NCBI GenBank assembly: GCA_964425215.1
Contig: CAYRLW010000035.1
Location: 1 to 39,727, forward strand
DNA from: CAYRLW01 sp964425215
GTDB taxonomy: Bacteria > Spirochaetota > Spirochaetia > Treponematales > Breznakiellaceae
Reading direction: 5' to 3'
DNA length: 39,727 bases
Program-made: the position numbers and the translations under genes
In this document: piece after piece, positions 1 through 8,100 of the stretch
How positions within the stretch are numbered: position 1 is the first letter of the stretch
Layout: each line of letters opens with the position of its first letter
The notes under the pieces: model-generated
Seen by the model: only the letters and a program-made list of their open reading frames with translations
Database searches by the model: none
What the model was told of the DNA's origin: nothing

Positions 1-209
1 CACGACAATCCTTAACCGAACTACGCATTACCGTCTTGCCGCGAAGCCAAGTTCATGCAAACCTCATTCTTATACTATACCAAACTTTACCACCTATTTT
101 AGTAGACAGAATATACATTATAGTTAGTATTAGATATTTTTAATTGACAGCACTACTCATTTTTACAACCCCTCAATTTAAAAAGTATTCTAGGATCTTT
201 GTTACCGTG
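1..209. other. AT-rich non-coding end of window
   Basis: This stretch lies downstream of the leftward lipoprotein gene and holds no gene I can support. It is clearly richer in A and T than the rest of the window. On the minus strand there is a TATAAT-like hexamer near 118-123, and a GAGG ribosome-binding-like motif (62-65) stands 5 bases before an ATG at 54-56 that opens an 11-codon frame ending at a TAG at 21-23. The region may be the promoter and leader of a gene to the left of the window, but the -35 is weak. No terminator hairpin is visible after the lipoprotein stop codon. Confidence 0.4.
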
Positions 210-992
210 TTATGAACTAGGACGATGAGGAAGTTGCACCACCCCCAACAACGTGGGGGAACTTAAAACCGTGGAACCGTTATCGTCCTTCCCCACCGCG
301 ACGATGTAAAAGGCGCCATAAATGTAGGTACTGGTTCCGGTAGTCGTATCCGAAGCGATATCCGCGTCGGAGGTGCTATTGTAAAGCGCATCGGAATAAT
401 AAAAATAACCGCCGTCGGAAGTCGGTGTTGGATTTGTGACCGATCGCAGGAGGTTGTAATAATACGTATAGGTCAAGCCGTAGAGAGTTAGAACGGGTAC
501 TGTATTTGGGGAAATTAAACTAAAGTCGAGGGCGATTTTCGATGCCGAACCGGGAATGCTATCGTTTAGCACGTTGGATAAGGAGGTTCCATCTAGGGAT
601 AGTTCTAGATAGTGAAGTTGGTCCTCAAAAATACTCTGGACGTATACGGGAGCGTTAGTCGTCAAATTAAAATAGGGGGCTATTTTTAAATAGTCCGAAT
701 ACAAGGTTGTATTGATAGTATTAAAATCTCCGGGAGCGATACTGCTAGAAACGGTATTATGACTCTTATAGAGCCGATAATAGATCCGGTAGTATTTAAA
801 ATAGCCGCTGACCTGGGTGGAAGGCAAATACCAAGAAATGTACGAGGTTCCGATGGCGCTTACTTGGGTAACGGGATACAAATATAAATAATTGTCTATC
901 CCGCAGGAAGAAAAAATGAGGAGCAGGCTTACAAAAAATAAAAGGACGCCGATCCGCCGCCGGAGGGTACTCAACACAGAACGAATCGGCAT
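210..992 (-). CDS. Putative lipoprotein, FN3-like N-terminal part
   Basis: A 260-residue protein with a basic N-terminus, a hydrophobic stretch at about 15-28 and a lipobox-like FSSC ending at Cys30, which fits the relaxed spirochaetal lipobox. It is therefore probably a lipid-anchored envelope protein. After the anchor, residues about 40-75 (TSYISWYLPS, then a Tyr-rich strand) resemble the first strands of a fibronectin type III or similar beta-sandwich domain. The remainder is Ser/Thr/Tyr-rich and beta-prone, with no catalytic motif. The ATG lies 5 bases after the stop of the cyclase gene, so the two are probably co-transcribed. The only ribosome-binding signal is weak, which suggests coupling. 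I do not recognise a family, and the function is unknown. Confidence 0.75.
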   Translation of the reverse strand: MPIRSVLSTLRRRIGVLLFFVSLLLIFSSCGIDNYLYLYPVTQVSAIGTSYISWYLPSTQVSGYFKYYRIYYRLYKSHNTVSSSIAPGDFNTINTTLYSDYLKIAPYFNLTTNAPVYVQSIFEDQLHYLELSLDGTSLSNVLNDSIPGSASKIALDFSLISPNTVPVLTLYGLTYTYYYNLLRSVTNPTPTSDGGYFYYSDALYNSTSDADIASDTTTGTSTYIYGAFYIVAVGKDDNGSTVLSSPTLLGVVQLPHRPSS

Positions 993-997
993 ACAAC

Positions 998-3430
998 CTA
1001 TTTCACGCTCCCCTTCCCTTTCTTTTTTCCCACGTCTAAGGGAGGGGGATCCAGAGAATCGATCGCGTCGACCAATTCATAAATAAGGACGGGTTTGTTT
1101 TTCCCCTTTACCCGGATATTGTCCAATTCGCGGACGATAAAGTGGTCCTTTACAAGGCCGTAGGTAAACTCGCTGATGATTATTCCGGTGCCGTACTGCT
1201 TATTCGTTCCCTCTAAACGGGCCCCCAGGTTTACGTTGTCTCCCATAAGGGTATAGTTCATTCTTCCTGGGGAACCCATATTACCAACGGTCATAATCCC
1301 GGAATTGAGTCCTATGCCGATGTTGATCCTCTTTGATTCGGGCCATTGCTGGTTTAATTCCCGGAGTTTTTCCATCTGCCGCAGGGCGCATTTGCACGCT
1401 AAAATCGCGTGGTCCTGCTGGGGTAAGGGGGCGCCCCAAAAACACATGATCTCGTCGCCCACGTATTTATCCAGCGTACCACCGTACTCTAATATCAGGT
1501 CTGTCATGGCGGTAAGGTAGACGTTTAAATGGTTCACCAGTTCCTGGGGGGTCATGTTTTCCGAAAGGGTTGTGAAGCCCCGGATGTCCGAAAAGAGAAC
1601 CGTTAAATCCTTATCCACACCGCCCAATTCCGGGGGGTTTTCCAAAATTTGATCCACCACCTTGGGACTAACGTACTTGCCAAAGGTCATGCGGATCTGT
1701 TTCTTTTCCCGCTCTTCGGTCATGGCCCGGTAAGAGACCACGGCTATAAACGCCACAATCATGCCGATGGCGGGTTTTGGAAAGTCGATAATCGTATTTT
1801 GGTATTCAAAGAGAAAGGAGGTCACAAAGAAAAACACGACGATTCCCGCGACAACGGATATAAAAGCCCAGATGGTAGAATACCGGGAGGTGAAAAAAGC
1901 TACTGCGCAAACTAGAGCTAGAAGCACCAAAATATCGACCCATTTGGGCACGGGTACCAAAAAGTTATCCATTAAAATAGTGTTCAGGGCGTTGGCGTGG
2001 ATCTCGATACCGTACATAAGACCGTAGGGGGTGGGCTTTTCGTCCTGGGCGATTCCATCGGCAAAGGGCCCGACCATAAGAATCTTATTGCCCACCGCCT
2101 TGGTTCGGGGCCAGGTCTGGGGATCCGGGCCGGGGAGGCGATCGGCGTAACTGGCGTAGGATCGAACCGGAAAGGTTTTATAGCCGTCGATGGCGGCAGA
2201 GGAGCGGTAACCCATAAAATTGATCCGCATTTCCCCGTTTTCGTTAATGGGGATGTCCAATTCCTGAAGCACCTTCCGAGGCGCGGCTTTGACCAGTTTG
2301 CCCTGGGAATCGTAGGTATCCGTACCCAGGGCAACGCTGTAGGGAACCCTGGTCCCCGTGGAGGGATCAAAAACCGTGGGATGGGGTATTACGATCCGCT
2401 TACCCAACTCGACGGTCACCGCGTCGGGGCTTACATTAAAGTAATTAAGGGCCAAGGAAAGGGTTATGGCCGGAACAAAAATATCCTGATATTTTTTTAC
2501 GATATAGTATTTTTCGTCCGCCTGGCCATCGCCGTTCTTATCGATAATGACGGGGGGCGATTCGGCGGCCAAACGTTTGCCCAATTGGGCTAGGGTGGTT
2601 TTAGTAAGCGGCGTGGATATGGTATGGGTAAAGCCCTTCACATCGACCCAGGCGAGCCGTTCGTAGGCCGCCGAATTGACCGTGTACCCTTCCGTCAGGT
2701 TGTCAAAGCGAATCTGTTCTTTTTCCACGGAAAGTTTGGCGATTAGGGCTTGGCGGCGGTAGGTTTCATCCACGTCCTGGGTGTAGTTAGCGTGGCCGTA
2801 CCCGGCGATAGCTTCACCGTAGGGTTTTAAAGGAGCTTGAACGCTCTTAAACTCGGTCATGTTTTGCCAGGGACCCTCAACCTTGGAAAAGAATGGGAAC
2901 CTATCCTGCAGGACCTTTTCCCGATCCAGCATTTTAGCGTAGGAATCGTAATCCCCTATTCCCACATCCAGGACCGTCTCCATAAAAACCCGTTTAGAGT
3001 CGGCGATGCTTTTGACAAACCGGGCATCCTCCGAGGCATTTCGATCCGGTTCGATGATAAATACGTCTATAAAAAGGGCCGATTCCCTATCGTTTTGATC
3101 TTTTATTCGGCTAAAGGAATCGACCAAGTTAGCGTGGGTCGACCGGGGAAAGGGCCATCGGCCAAACCGGGCCAGGCTTCGAGAATCGATTCCCACGATG
3201 ACGATATCGTCTGAAATTTTAGGATTTTTTTTGGTAACCGTTACCCCTTCCTGCACGGAAGTGGCGGTGGAAATTCCCTTTAAAATGAATTGAAAATCCA
3301 CCGCCTTGGTATTCAGGTTTTTAAAAATTTGGGTACCAAAATCCATACCCACAAAGAGGAGGACGACAATCAAACCGATGATGAAACCAAAATACCGTGA
3401 TTCTAGAATCTTCGCCCGCTTTTTTGCCAT
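998..3430 (-). CDS. CHASE2-domain class III adenylate/guanylate cyclase
   Basis: An 810-residue membrane nucleotide cyclase that should make cAMP (or cGMP) in response to an extracytoplasmic signal. Residues 13-30 form a first membrane segment, followed by a large periplasmic CHASE2 sensor (about 40-480), three membrane segments (about 497-515, 519-542, 552-568) and a class III cyclase domain (about 603-790). The two metal-binding aspartates are seen in FSDIRGFT (Asp615) and GDEIMCFWG (Asp659). Lys655 sits where adenine-specific enzymes carry lysine, and the transition-state Asn734 and Arg738 lie in NVNLGARLE, so the enzyme looks active and ATP is the more likely substrate. A DxNxDGxxDE loop at 297-306 inside the sensor resembles a calcium-binding loop. 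A GAGG ribosome-binding site stands 5 bases before the ATG. The gene follows a TPR gene after an 81-base gap with twin palindromes. Confidence 0.93.
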   Translation of the reverse strand: MAKKRAKILESRYFGFIIGLIVVLLFVGMDFGTQIFKNLNTKAVDFQFILKGISTATSVQEGVTVTKKNPKISDDIVIVGIDSRSLARFGRWPFPRSTHANLVDSFSRIKDQNDRESALFIDVFIIEPDRNASEDARFVKSIADSKRVFMETVLDVGIGDYDSYAKMLDREKVLQDRFPFFSKVEGPWQNMTEFKSVQAPLKPYGEAIAGYGHANYTQDVDETYRRQALIAKLSVEKEQIRFDNLTEGYTVNSAAYERLAWVDVKGFTHTISTPLTKTTLAQLGKRLAAESPPVIIDKNGDGQADEKYYIVKKYQDIFVPAITLSLALNYFNVSPDAVTVELGKRIVIPHPTVFDPSTGTRVPYSVALGTDTYDSQGKLVKAAPRKVLQELDIPINENGEMRINFMGYRSSAAIDGYKTFPVRSYASYADRLPGPDPQTWPRTKAVGNKILMVGPFADGIAQDEKPTPYGLMYGIEIHANALNTILMDNFLVPVPKWVDILVLLALVCAVAFFTSRYSTIWAFISVVAGIVVFFFVTSFLFEYQNTIIDFPKPAIGMIVAFIAVVSYRAMTEEREKKQIRMTFGKYVSPKVVDQILENPPELGGVDKDLTVLFSDIRGFTTLSENMTPQELVNHLNVYLTAMTDLILEYGGTLDKYVGDEIMCFWGAPLPQQDHAILACKCALRQMEKLRELNQQWPESKRINIGIGLNSGIMTVGNMGSPGRMNYTLMGDNVNLGARLEGTNKQYGTGIIISEFTYGLVKDHFIVRELDNIRVKGKNKPVLIYELVDAIDSLDPPPLDVGKKKGKGSVK

Positions 3431-3457
3431 TCCAACCTCGCTTAATCGATGGGATCC

Positions 3458-3484
3458 CTTTTAAAAGCAACGGACTTTTAAAAG
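3458..3484. repeat. Two identical 10-bp palindromes upstream of the cyclase gene
   Basis: The perfect palindrome CTTTTAAAAG occurs twice, at 3458-3467 and 3475-3484, with starts 17 bases apart, in the 81-base gap between the TPR gene and the cyclase gene. The nearest edge is 28 bases upstream of the cyclase ATG. As DNA it could be a tandem operator. As RNA the two copies can pair with each other around a 7-base loop. Confidence 0.7.
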
Positions 3485-3511
3485 AACCCGGATACTTTTC
3501 TGGTGGTATTC

Positions 3512-4201
3512 CTACTTTGCCGACTCCGACAGTACCAGTATACGGCTGTGGGCCAATTTTGTCCAACTTTCGTTGGGCCATTTGTTCACCATTTTATTGT
3601 ACGTGGCCAGGGCCGCGGCGGTATTCTTTTCCTGCTCCTGGAGTCTGCCCAGGGAGAAATACGCTCGGGGGGCCAAGGGAAAATTGTCTCCGTAGGTATC
3701 CACACAACGGGTGTACAATTCGATGGCCTTGGCGGTATCCCCCGCCTCCTCGGCTGCGGAAGCACCGTTATAATACGCCACGGGAGCAAGGTAACTTTGG
3801 GGGATTTTTTGGGCCGCGGAAATCCACGCGGCCTCCGCGTCTTTCCATTCCTTTCTGTCCCCGTGGATTTGGGCTAAAATGGTTTCCGCCCGGGCTCCCG
3901 CGTATCCGCCATGGCTCGTCGCGAAGGTTTGAACGTCCTTAAGAAGGGTGTCCAGTTCCTTGGTAGCGTTGGCGTCGGAACTTTTAGCCCGCAGGGAATC
4001 GTACTGTTCCGAATACTGTTCCACCGTATCGATCGCTTTGACCCGTGTGGCGTCGACGATCGCGACGATTATGGCGGCTATGATAATCGCGGCAGCGATA
4101 GAAATTACGAGGATAAGAAGGGCTTTCCTATTCCTCTGGATGAAATTTATAAGCCGATCCGAAAAACGAACCGGCTCGACGGTGGTGGCGGTCTTGTCCA
4201 T
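3512..4201 (-). CDS. Membrane-anchored TPR protein
   Basis: A 229-residue protein with a short cytoplasmic N-terminus, a single very hydrophobic helix at about 27-49 rich in Ile and Ala, and a helical remainder with TPR-like repeats from about residue 60 to the end (for example the stretches around YNGASAAEEAGDTAKAIELY and YFSLGRLQEQEKNTAAALATY). The layout matches YfgM-type proteins, in which an N-terminal anchor carries periplasmic TPRs that bind envelope clients, though I cannot assign it to that family with certainty. The AAGGAG ribosome-binding site lies inside the last codons of the sigma-54 activator gene, 11 bases before the ATG, and the two genes are 8 bases apart. It is probably co-expressed with the activator and the cyclase. 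Confidence 0.8.
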   Translation of the reverse strand: MDKTATTVEPVRFSDRLINFIQRNRKALLILVISIAAAIIIAAIIVAIVDATRVKAIDTVEQYSEQYDSLRAKSSDANATKELDTLLKDVQTFATSHGGYAGARAETILAQIHGDRKEWKDAEAAWISAAQKIPQSYLAPVAYYNGASAAEEAGDTAKAIELYTRCVDTYGDNFPLAPRAYFSLGRLQEQEKNTAAALATYNKMVNKWPNESWTKLAHSRILVLSESAK

Positions 4202-4209
4202 GGTTGTCC

Positions 4210-5724
4210 CTACTCCTTACTATTGACGATATCGAGTTCTTTTATAAGTCTGGATAAATACGTTCTCTGTATATCCAGGGCTTTCGCTGTTTCGGTCTGG
4301 TTCCAGTTATTTTCTTCTAAGACCTTTTGAATAAAGTGCTTTTTAAAGATAGAAAGGGCGTTTTTTAAATTTCGTACCTCCTGGGCCTCTTGGGAAGCCG
4401 CCGAAGGACTGGTAAAAAACAGATCCTCCGACCTAATCCATCGATCTTTACCTATCACGCAGGCCCGTTCAATACTGTTTTCTAATTCCCGAACGTTCCC
4501 GGGCCAGGAATAGGAAAGCAGGGTTTCCATGGCGTCATCGGAAAATCCGTCGAACTGTTTTTTAGTTTCCCGGCTGAATTTTCTTAGAAAATGACGGGCT
4601 AATTCGGGAATATCCTCGGGCCGCTGACGCAGGGGCGGAATGTAGATAGGAAGCACGTTTAACCGGTAGTAGAGGTCGCTTCGGAATTCCCCCTTCTCTA
4701 CTAACCGTTCTATATCCCGGTTAGTAGCCGCGAGAATTCGGACATCCACCGAAATGGTAGAATCGGACCCCACCTTTTCGAAGGTTTTCTGTTGAATTAC
4801 CCGGAGCAATTTTGCTTGGAGCTTTAAGGGTAAATCGCCGATTTCGTCCAAAAAGATGGTTCCCCCATCGGCCATTTCAAAGCGACCGCGCCGATTTTGG
4901 ATCGCGTCTGTAAAAGCACCCTTGACATGGCCGAATAATTCGCTTTCCAAAAGCCCTTCGGGCAGGGCCGCACAATTTACCCGGACAAAGGGCCCCCCGT
5001 TTCTTTTGCTTTTTAGGTGGATCTGTTCGGCAAAAAGCTCCTTTCCTACCCCGCTTTCCCCTAAAATAAGAACCGAAGAATCGGTTTTAGCGACCCGATC
5101 GATAATGTCTAATTTTTCCAGAATTATTGGACTTTTCGCGATTAGGGTATGGTAGCCCCTGTCGGTGACCAATTGGTCCTGCAAAATGTGAATTTCTTCC
5201 CGAGCCTTCTCGAAACTGCGGGCGTTTTGAATAGCCAAGGCCGCCTGGTTCGCGAAGATTTCTAGCCATTCTAAATCATCCTGGGTAAAACGACGATCAT
5301 CTTTTTTATTGATGAGCTCAATAACCCCGATACATTCATCCTTCATTCGCATGGGAACCGCGAGCATGGTTTTTGATGGATAACCAATTTTTCTGGAAAT
5401 ATCCGACAAATGCCGTTTATCGTTTTCCACGTCGTTGACAATAATCGACGTGTTGTGTTGGGCTACCCATCCAGCGATCCCCTCGCCCAAATTAACGGTA
5501 AATTTTTTTACATCCGCCCCCTTAGAACCCAGGGCGATCTCAAAATACAGTTTGTTATCCTCTTTATTGAGCAACAGGAGGCTCGAAGCCTCCCCTTCGC
5601 ATAGTTTGGTGGCGGATTCTAAAATTTGGTTTAGCAAAAATCGAGCGTCCGAATAGTTCGAATTGATGAGGGTATTAATCTCGATCAGGGTATTGAACTT
5701 CCGGACGTCGATCTCTGATAGCAT
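4210..5724 (-). CDS. GAF-domain sigma-54-dependent transcription activator
   Basis: A 504-residue bacterial enhancer-binding protein. Residues about 25-170 form a GAF sensor domain, residues about 192-430 the AAA+ sigma-54 interaction domain, and residues about 455-500 a Fis-type helix-turn-helix. The Walker A motif GESGVGKE (222-229), the sigma-54-contacting GAFTDA loop (269-274) and the Walker B GGTIFLDE (287-294) are all intact, so it should drive open-complex formation at sigma-54 promoters. There is no receiver domain, so control probably comes from a ligand bound to the GAF domain or from a partner protein. GAF domains often bind cyclic nucleotides, and a cyclase gene lies two genes downstream, which makes cAMP a plausible but unproven ligand. 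The ATG is 15 bases after the cmk-rpsA stop with no clear ribosome-binding site. No rpoN and no sigma-54 promoter were found in the window. Confidence 0.93.
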   Translation of the reverse strand: MLSEIDVRKFNTLIEINTLINSNYSDARFLLNQILESATKLCEGEASSLLLLNKEDNKLYFEIALGSKGADVKKFTVNLGEGIAGWVAQHNTSIIVNDVENDKRHLSDISRKIGYPSKTMLAVPMRMKDECIGVIELINKKDDRRFTQDDLEWLEIFANQAALAIQNARSFEKAREEIHILQDQLVTDRGYHTLIAKSPIILEKLDIIDRVAKTDSSVLILGESGVGKELFAEQIHLKSKRNGGPFVRVNCAALPEGLLESELFGHVKGAFTDAIQNRRGRFEMADGGTIFLDEIGDLPLKLQAKLLRVIQQKTFEKVGSDSTISVDVRILAATNRDIERLVEKGEFRSDLYYRLNVLPIYIPPLRQRPEDIPELARHFLRKFSRETKKQFDGFSDDAMETLLSYSWPGNVRELENSIERACVIGKDRWIRSEDLFFTSPSAASQEAQEVRNLKNALSIFKKHFIQKVLEENNWNQTETAKALDIQRTYLSRLIKELDIVNSKE

Positions 5725-5739
5725 GTCAATAGGCGGAGC

Positions 5740-8100
5740 TTATCGCGTACCCTTGGATTTTAAGAAATCGCCGAGCGTAAAGGTCGACTCGTCGGATTCC
5801 TCAGCGGCCATGTACCGTGAAAGCTCTTCCCTTTGTACTTTTTTCTGGTAATCCCGGATAGAAAAGGCGACCTTTTGCTTCTCCGGCATGATTTCGATAA
5901 CCACGGCTTTGATTTTATCGCCCACCTGGTACTTTTTCATCGCTTCATCGGGGTTATCGTCCCGGTTTTCGGTCAGGTTGGTTTTATGGATCAACCCTTC
6001 GATTCCACCGGCCACCCGGACAAAGATACCGAAATCGGTGACGGAAGAAACCTCGCCTTCGATCTGGGAACCCGGCTTGTACGCCTCGGCAAAAGTCTTC
6101 CAAGGATCCTCGGATAGCTGTTTTATCCCCAGACGGACGCTCCGGTTTTCGCTGTCGCAGGCGATCACCATGACTTCTACTTCCTGACCCACCTGGAGTT
6201 CGCTTCCCGGATGCTTGACCTTTTTGGTCCAAGACAGGTCGTCCACGTGGAGGAACCCATCGATTCCCTCTTCCAGTTCTATGAAGGCTCCCGCGTTGGT
6301 TAGCTTGACGACCTTTCGGGTCAATCGGGTACCCACGGGATACCGTTCCTGGATGTTGGTCCACGGATTGGCGGTAACCTGCTTAAGCCCCAAGGAGACC
6401 CGGCCTGCTTGTAAATCGTAACCCAGGATCATACATTCCACCTGGTCGCCGATTTTTAAAACCTCTTCGGGCTTTTGTATTTTTTTTACCCACGAGAATT
6501 CCGAAATATGGGCCAGCCCCTCGATCCCCTCTTCCAGTTCGATAAAGGCGCCGAAATCGGTAAGTTTGGTAACGTGCCCCTTGACCACGTCGTTAACATG
6601 GTACTTGGTCTCAAAATGAATCCACGGATCGTCGGTAAAATGCTTCAGGGAAAGGTTGATACGCTTTTCCACCGGATCGATACGGATTACCTTAAGACGA
6701 ATTTCCTGTCCTTTTTTTACAAAGTCCTTTGGCCGGGTTACATGGCCCCAGCTCATATCATTAATATGAAGCAGGCCGTCGAAGCCCCCAAGGTCGATAA
6801 ACGCCCCAAAGGAGGTAAAGCTTTTTACGGTTCCCACGACCTCGTCGCCGATCTGGGTGTTGGCAAAAAAGGCTTCCCGATTTTTCTCTATTTCCTCTTC
6901 CATGTATTTACGGCGATTCACCACGACGTTAACTTTGCCGTCCGAATAGAGCCGTTCTACATAAAATTTAGCCTTCAGATCTAGGAGCTTTTCGGGCTTA
7001 TCGATCTTTTGGGCATCCGATTGGCTGATCGGCAAAAACGCCCGAACACCCGCGCCCAGGTTGACATCGTAACCGCCCTTTACGGCCTTTTCGATGACCC
7101 CTTCGACTACGGTATGATCCTGGAACGCCTGCCTGAGGTTTTTCCAGAATATTTTGACGTCCGCTTTTTGCTTAGAGACGATCACTTCGCCATGCTTATT
7201 CTCTTTGGTAATGAGAATAACCGAAACGGTGTCACCGACCTTCGGGACCTCGGTAAACTCCGCGATTGGAATCTTTCCCTCGGATTTGTACCCCACGTCG
7301 ACGAAAACCTGTTCGGGTGTTACCTGAATGACGTGTCCGTCCACCAGCTGACCCTCTTCTAGCTGTTCGAGGGATTTAAGATACTCTTCCTGTAATTGTG
7401 TTTGGATGTTGTCCGCGGAGCGTTTTGACTCATCCATTCCCACTTCCATCTGACCCATAATTGATCCTTGTAACTGAATTTTCCCTATCAATCTGTCATA
7501 AACTTGCTCGATGGTCAAGTCCGAGGTGTCCAAATACTCGACTCCTGGGGCAACTTTTAGGCTTCCTTCGGCTTTATTTTTGTCGATCTCGTCCCGTTGA
7601 CGAATTCCTTCGGCAATTTCCTCCAAAGAAAGCTTGGAAACCCCCTGTAAATACCGTCTTTTTGCCCGGGATTGGACGGAAGCGTCCAAATAAAAACGGT
7701 ATTCGGCCTGGGGAAACACCACCGTCGTAATATCCCGGCCTTCTACCACGATATCCAACCCCTGGGAAAGTCGGTGGATCAGATCGTTAACCCGGTGTCT
7801 GATCGGAACGATGGCCGAAAGGGAGGCCACGTACCGGTCTATTTCGTCACTATGGAGCAAACCCTCTACCGCTTCCCCAAAAAGGTAAACCTGGCCGTTG
7901 GCGTAGGAGATATCCGCCCTATGGGCGTATTCCGTAGCCAAAACGCTATCCGTGGGCTCTATTCCCGATCGAAGGCACCCCAGGGTGATGGCCCGGTAGA
8001 TATTCCCCGAATTGACGTAGGTAAAGCCTAACCGTTCGGCCAAAAGCCGGGCGATGGTGCTTTTTCCGGATCCTGCGGGACCGTCAATTGCGATGACCAT
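5740..8100 (-). CDS. cmk-rpsA: Cytidylate kinase fused to ribosomal protein S1
   Basis: A 786-residue bifunctional protein. Residues 1 to about 207 are cytidylate kinase, which phosphorylates CMP and dCMP, with Walker A GPAGSGKST at 7-15 and GRDI at 121-124. After a short linker come six S1 RNA-binding domains at about 248-312, 329-395, 417-486, 504-574, 588-661 and 676-750, the same number as in classical S1, which recruits mRNA to the 30S subunit. This fusion is known from treponemes (annotated in T. pallidum as cytidylate kinase/ribosomal protein S1). The ATG overlaps the preceding pseudouridine synthase gene by 17 bases and has a purine-rich AGGAAGGGGG upstream. An internal AAGGA stands 6 bases before ATG 7456-7458 at the fusion joint, so free S1 could also be made. 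Confidence 0.97.
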   Translation of the reverse strand: MVIAIDGPAGSGKSTIARLLAERLGFTYVNSGNIYRAITLGCLRSGIEPTDSVLATEYAHRADISYANGQVYLFGEAVEGLLHSDEIDRYVASLSAIVPIRHRVNDLIHRLSQGLDIVVEGRDITTVVFPQAEYRFYLDASVQSRAKRRYLQGVSKLSLEEIAEGIRQRDEIDKNKAEGSLKVAPGVEYLDTSDLTIEQVYDRLIGKIQLQGSIMGQMEVGMDESKRSADNIQTQLQEEYLKSLEQLEEGQLVDGHVIQVTPEQVFVDVGYKSEGKIPIAEFTEVPKVGDTVSVILITKENKHGEVIVSKQKADVKIFWKNLRQAFQDHTVVEGVIEKAVKGGYDVNLGAGVRAFLPISQSDAQKIDKPEKLLDLKAKFYVERLYSDGKVNVVVNRRKYMEEEIEKNREAFFANTQIGDEVVGTVKSFTSFGAFIDLGGFDGLLHINDMSWGHVTRPKDFVKKGQEIRLKVIRIDPVEKRINLSLKHFTDDPWIHFETKYHVNDVVKGHVTKLTDFGAFIELEEGIEGLAHISEFSWVKKIQKPEEVLKIGDQVECMILGYDLQAGRVSLGLKQVTANPWTNIQERYPVGTRLTRKVVKLTNAGAFIELEEGIDGFLHVDDLSWTKKVKHPGSELQVGQEVEVMVIACDSENRSVRLGIKQLSEDPWKTFAEAYKPGSQIEGEVSSVTDFGIFVRVAGGIEGLIHKTNLTENRDDNPDEAMKKYQVGDKIKAVVIEIMPEKQKVAFSIRDYQKKVQREELSRYMAAEESDESTFTLGDFLKSKGTR
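7456..7470 (-). promoter_or_regulatory. Internal ribosome binding site at the Cmk-S1 joint
   Basis: On the minus strand AAGGA (7465-7469) is followed after 6 bases by an in-frame ATG (7456-7458), which is Met215 of the fusion. Initiation here would give a 572-residue protein with all six S1 domains and no kinase, close to the size of free-standing S1. That it is used is an inference. Confidence 0.5.

Noticed and set aside
1997..2593. 198-codon open frame on the plus strand
   Set aside because: It lies wholly antisense to the cyclase gene, has no recognisable domain or ribosome-binding site, and the opposite strand has clear family motifs.
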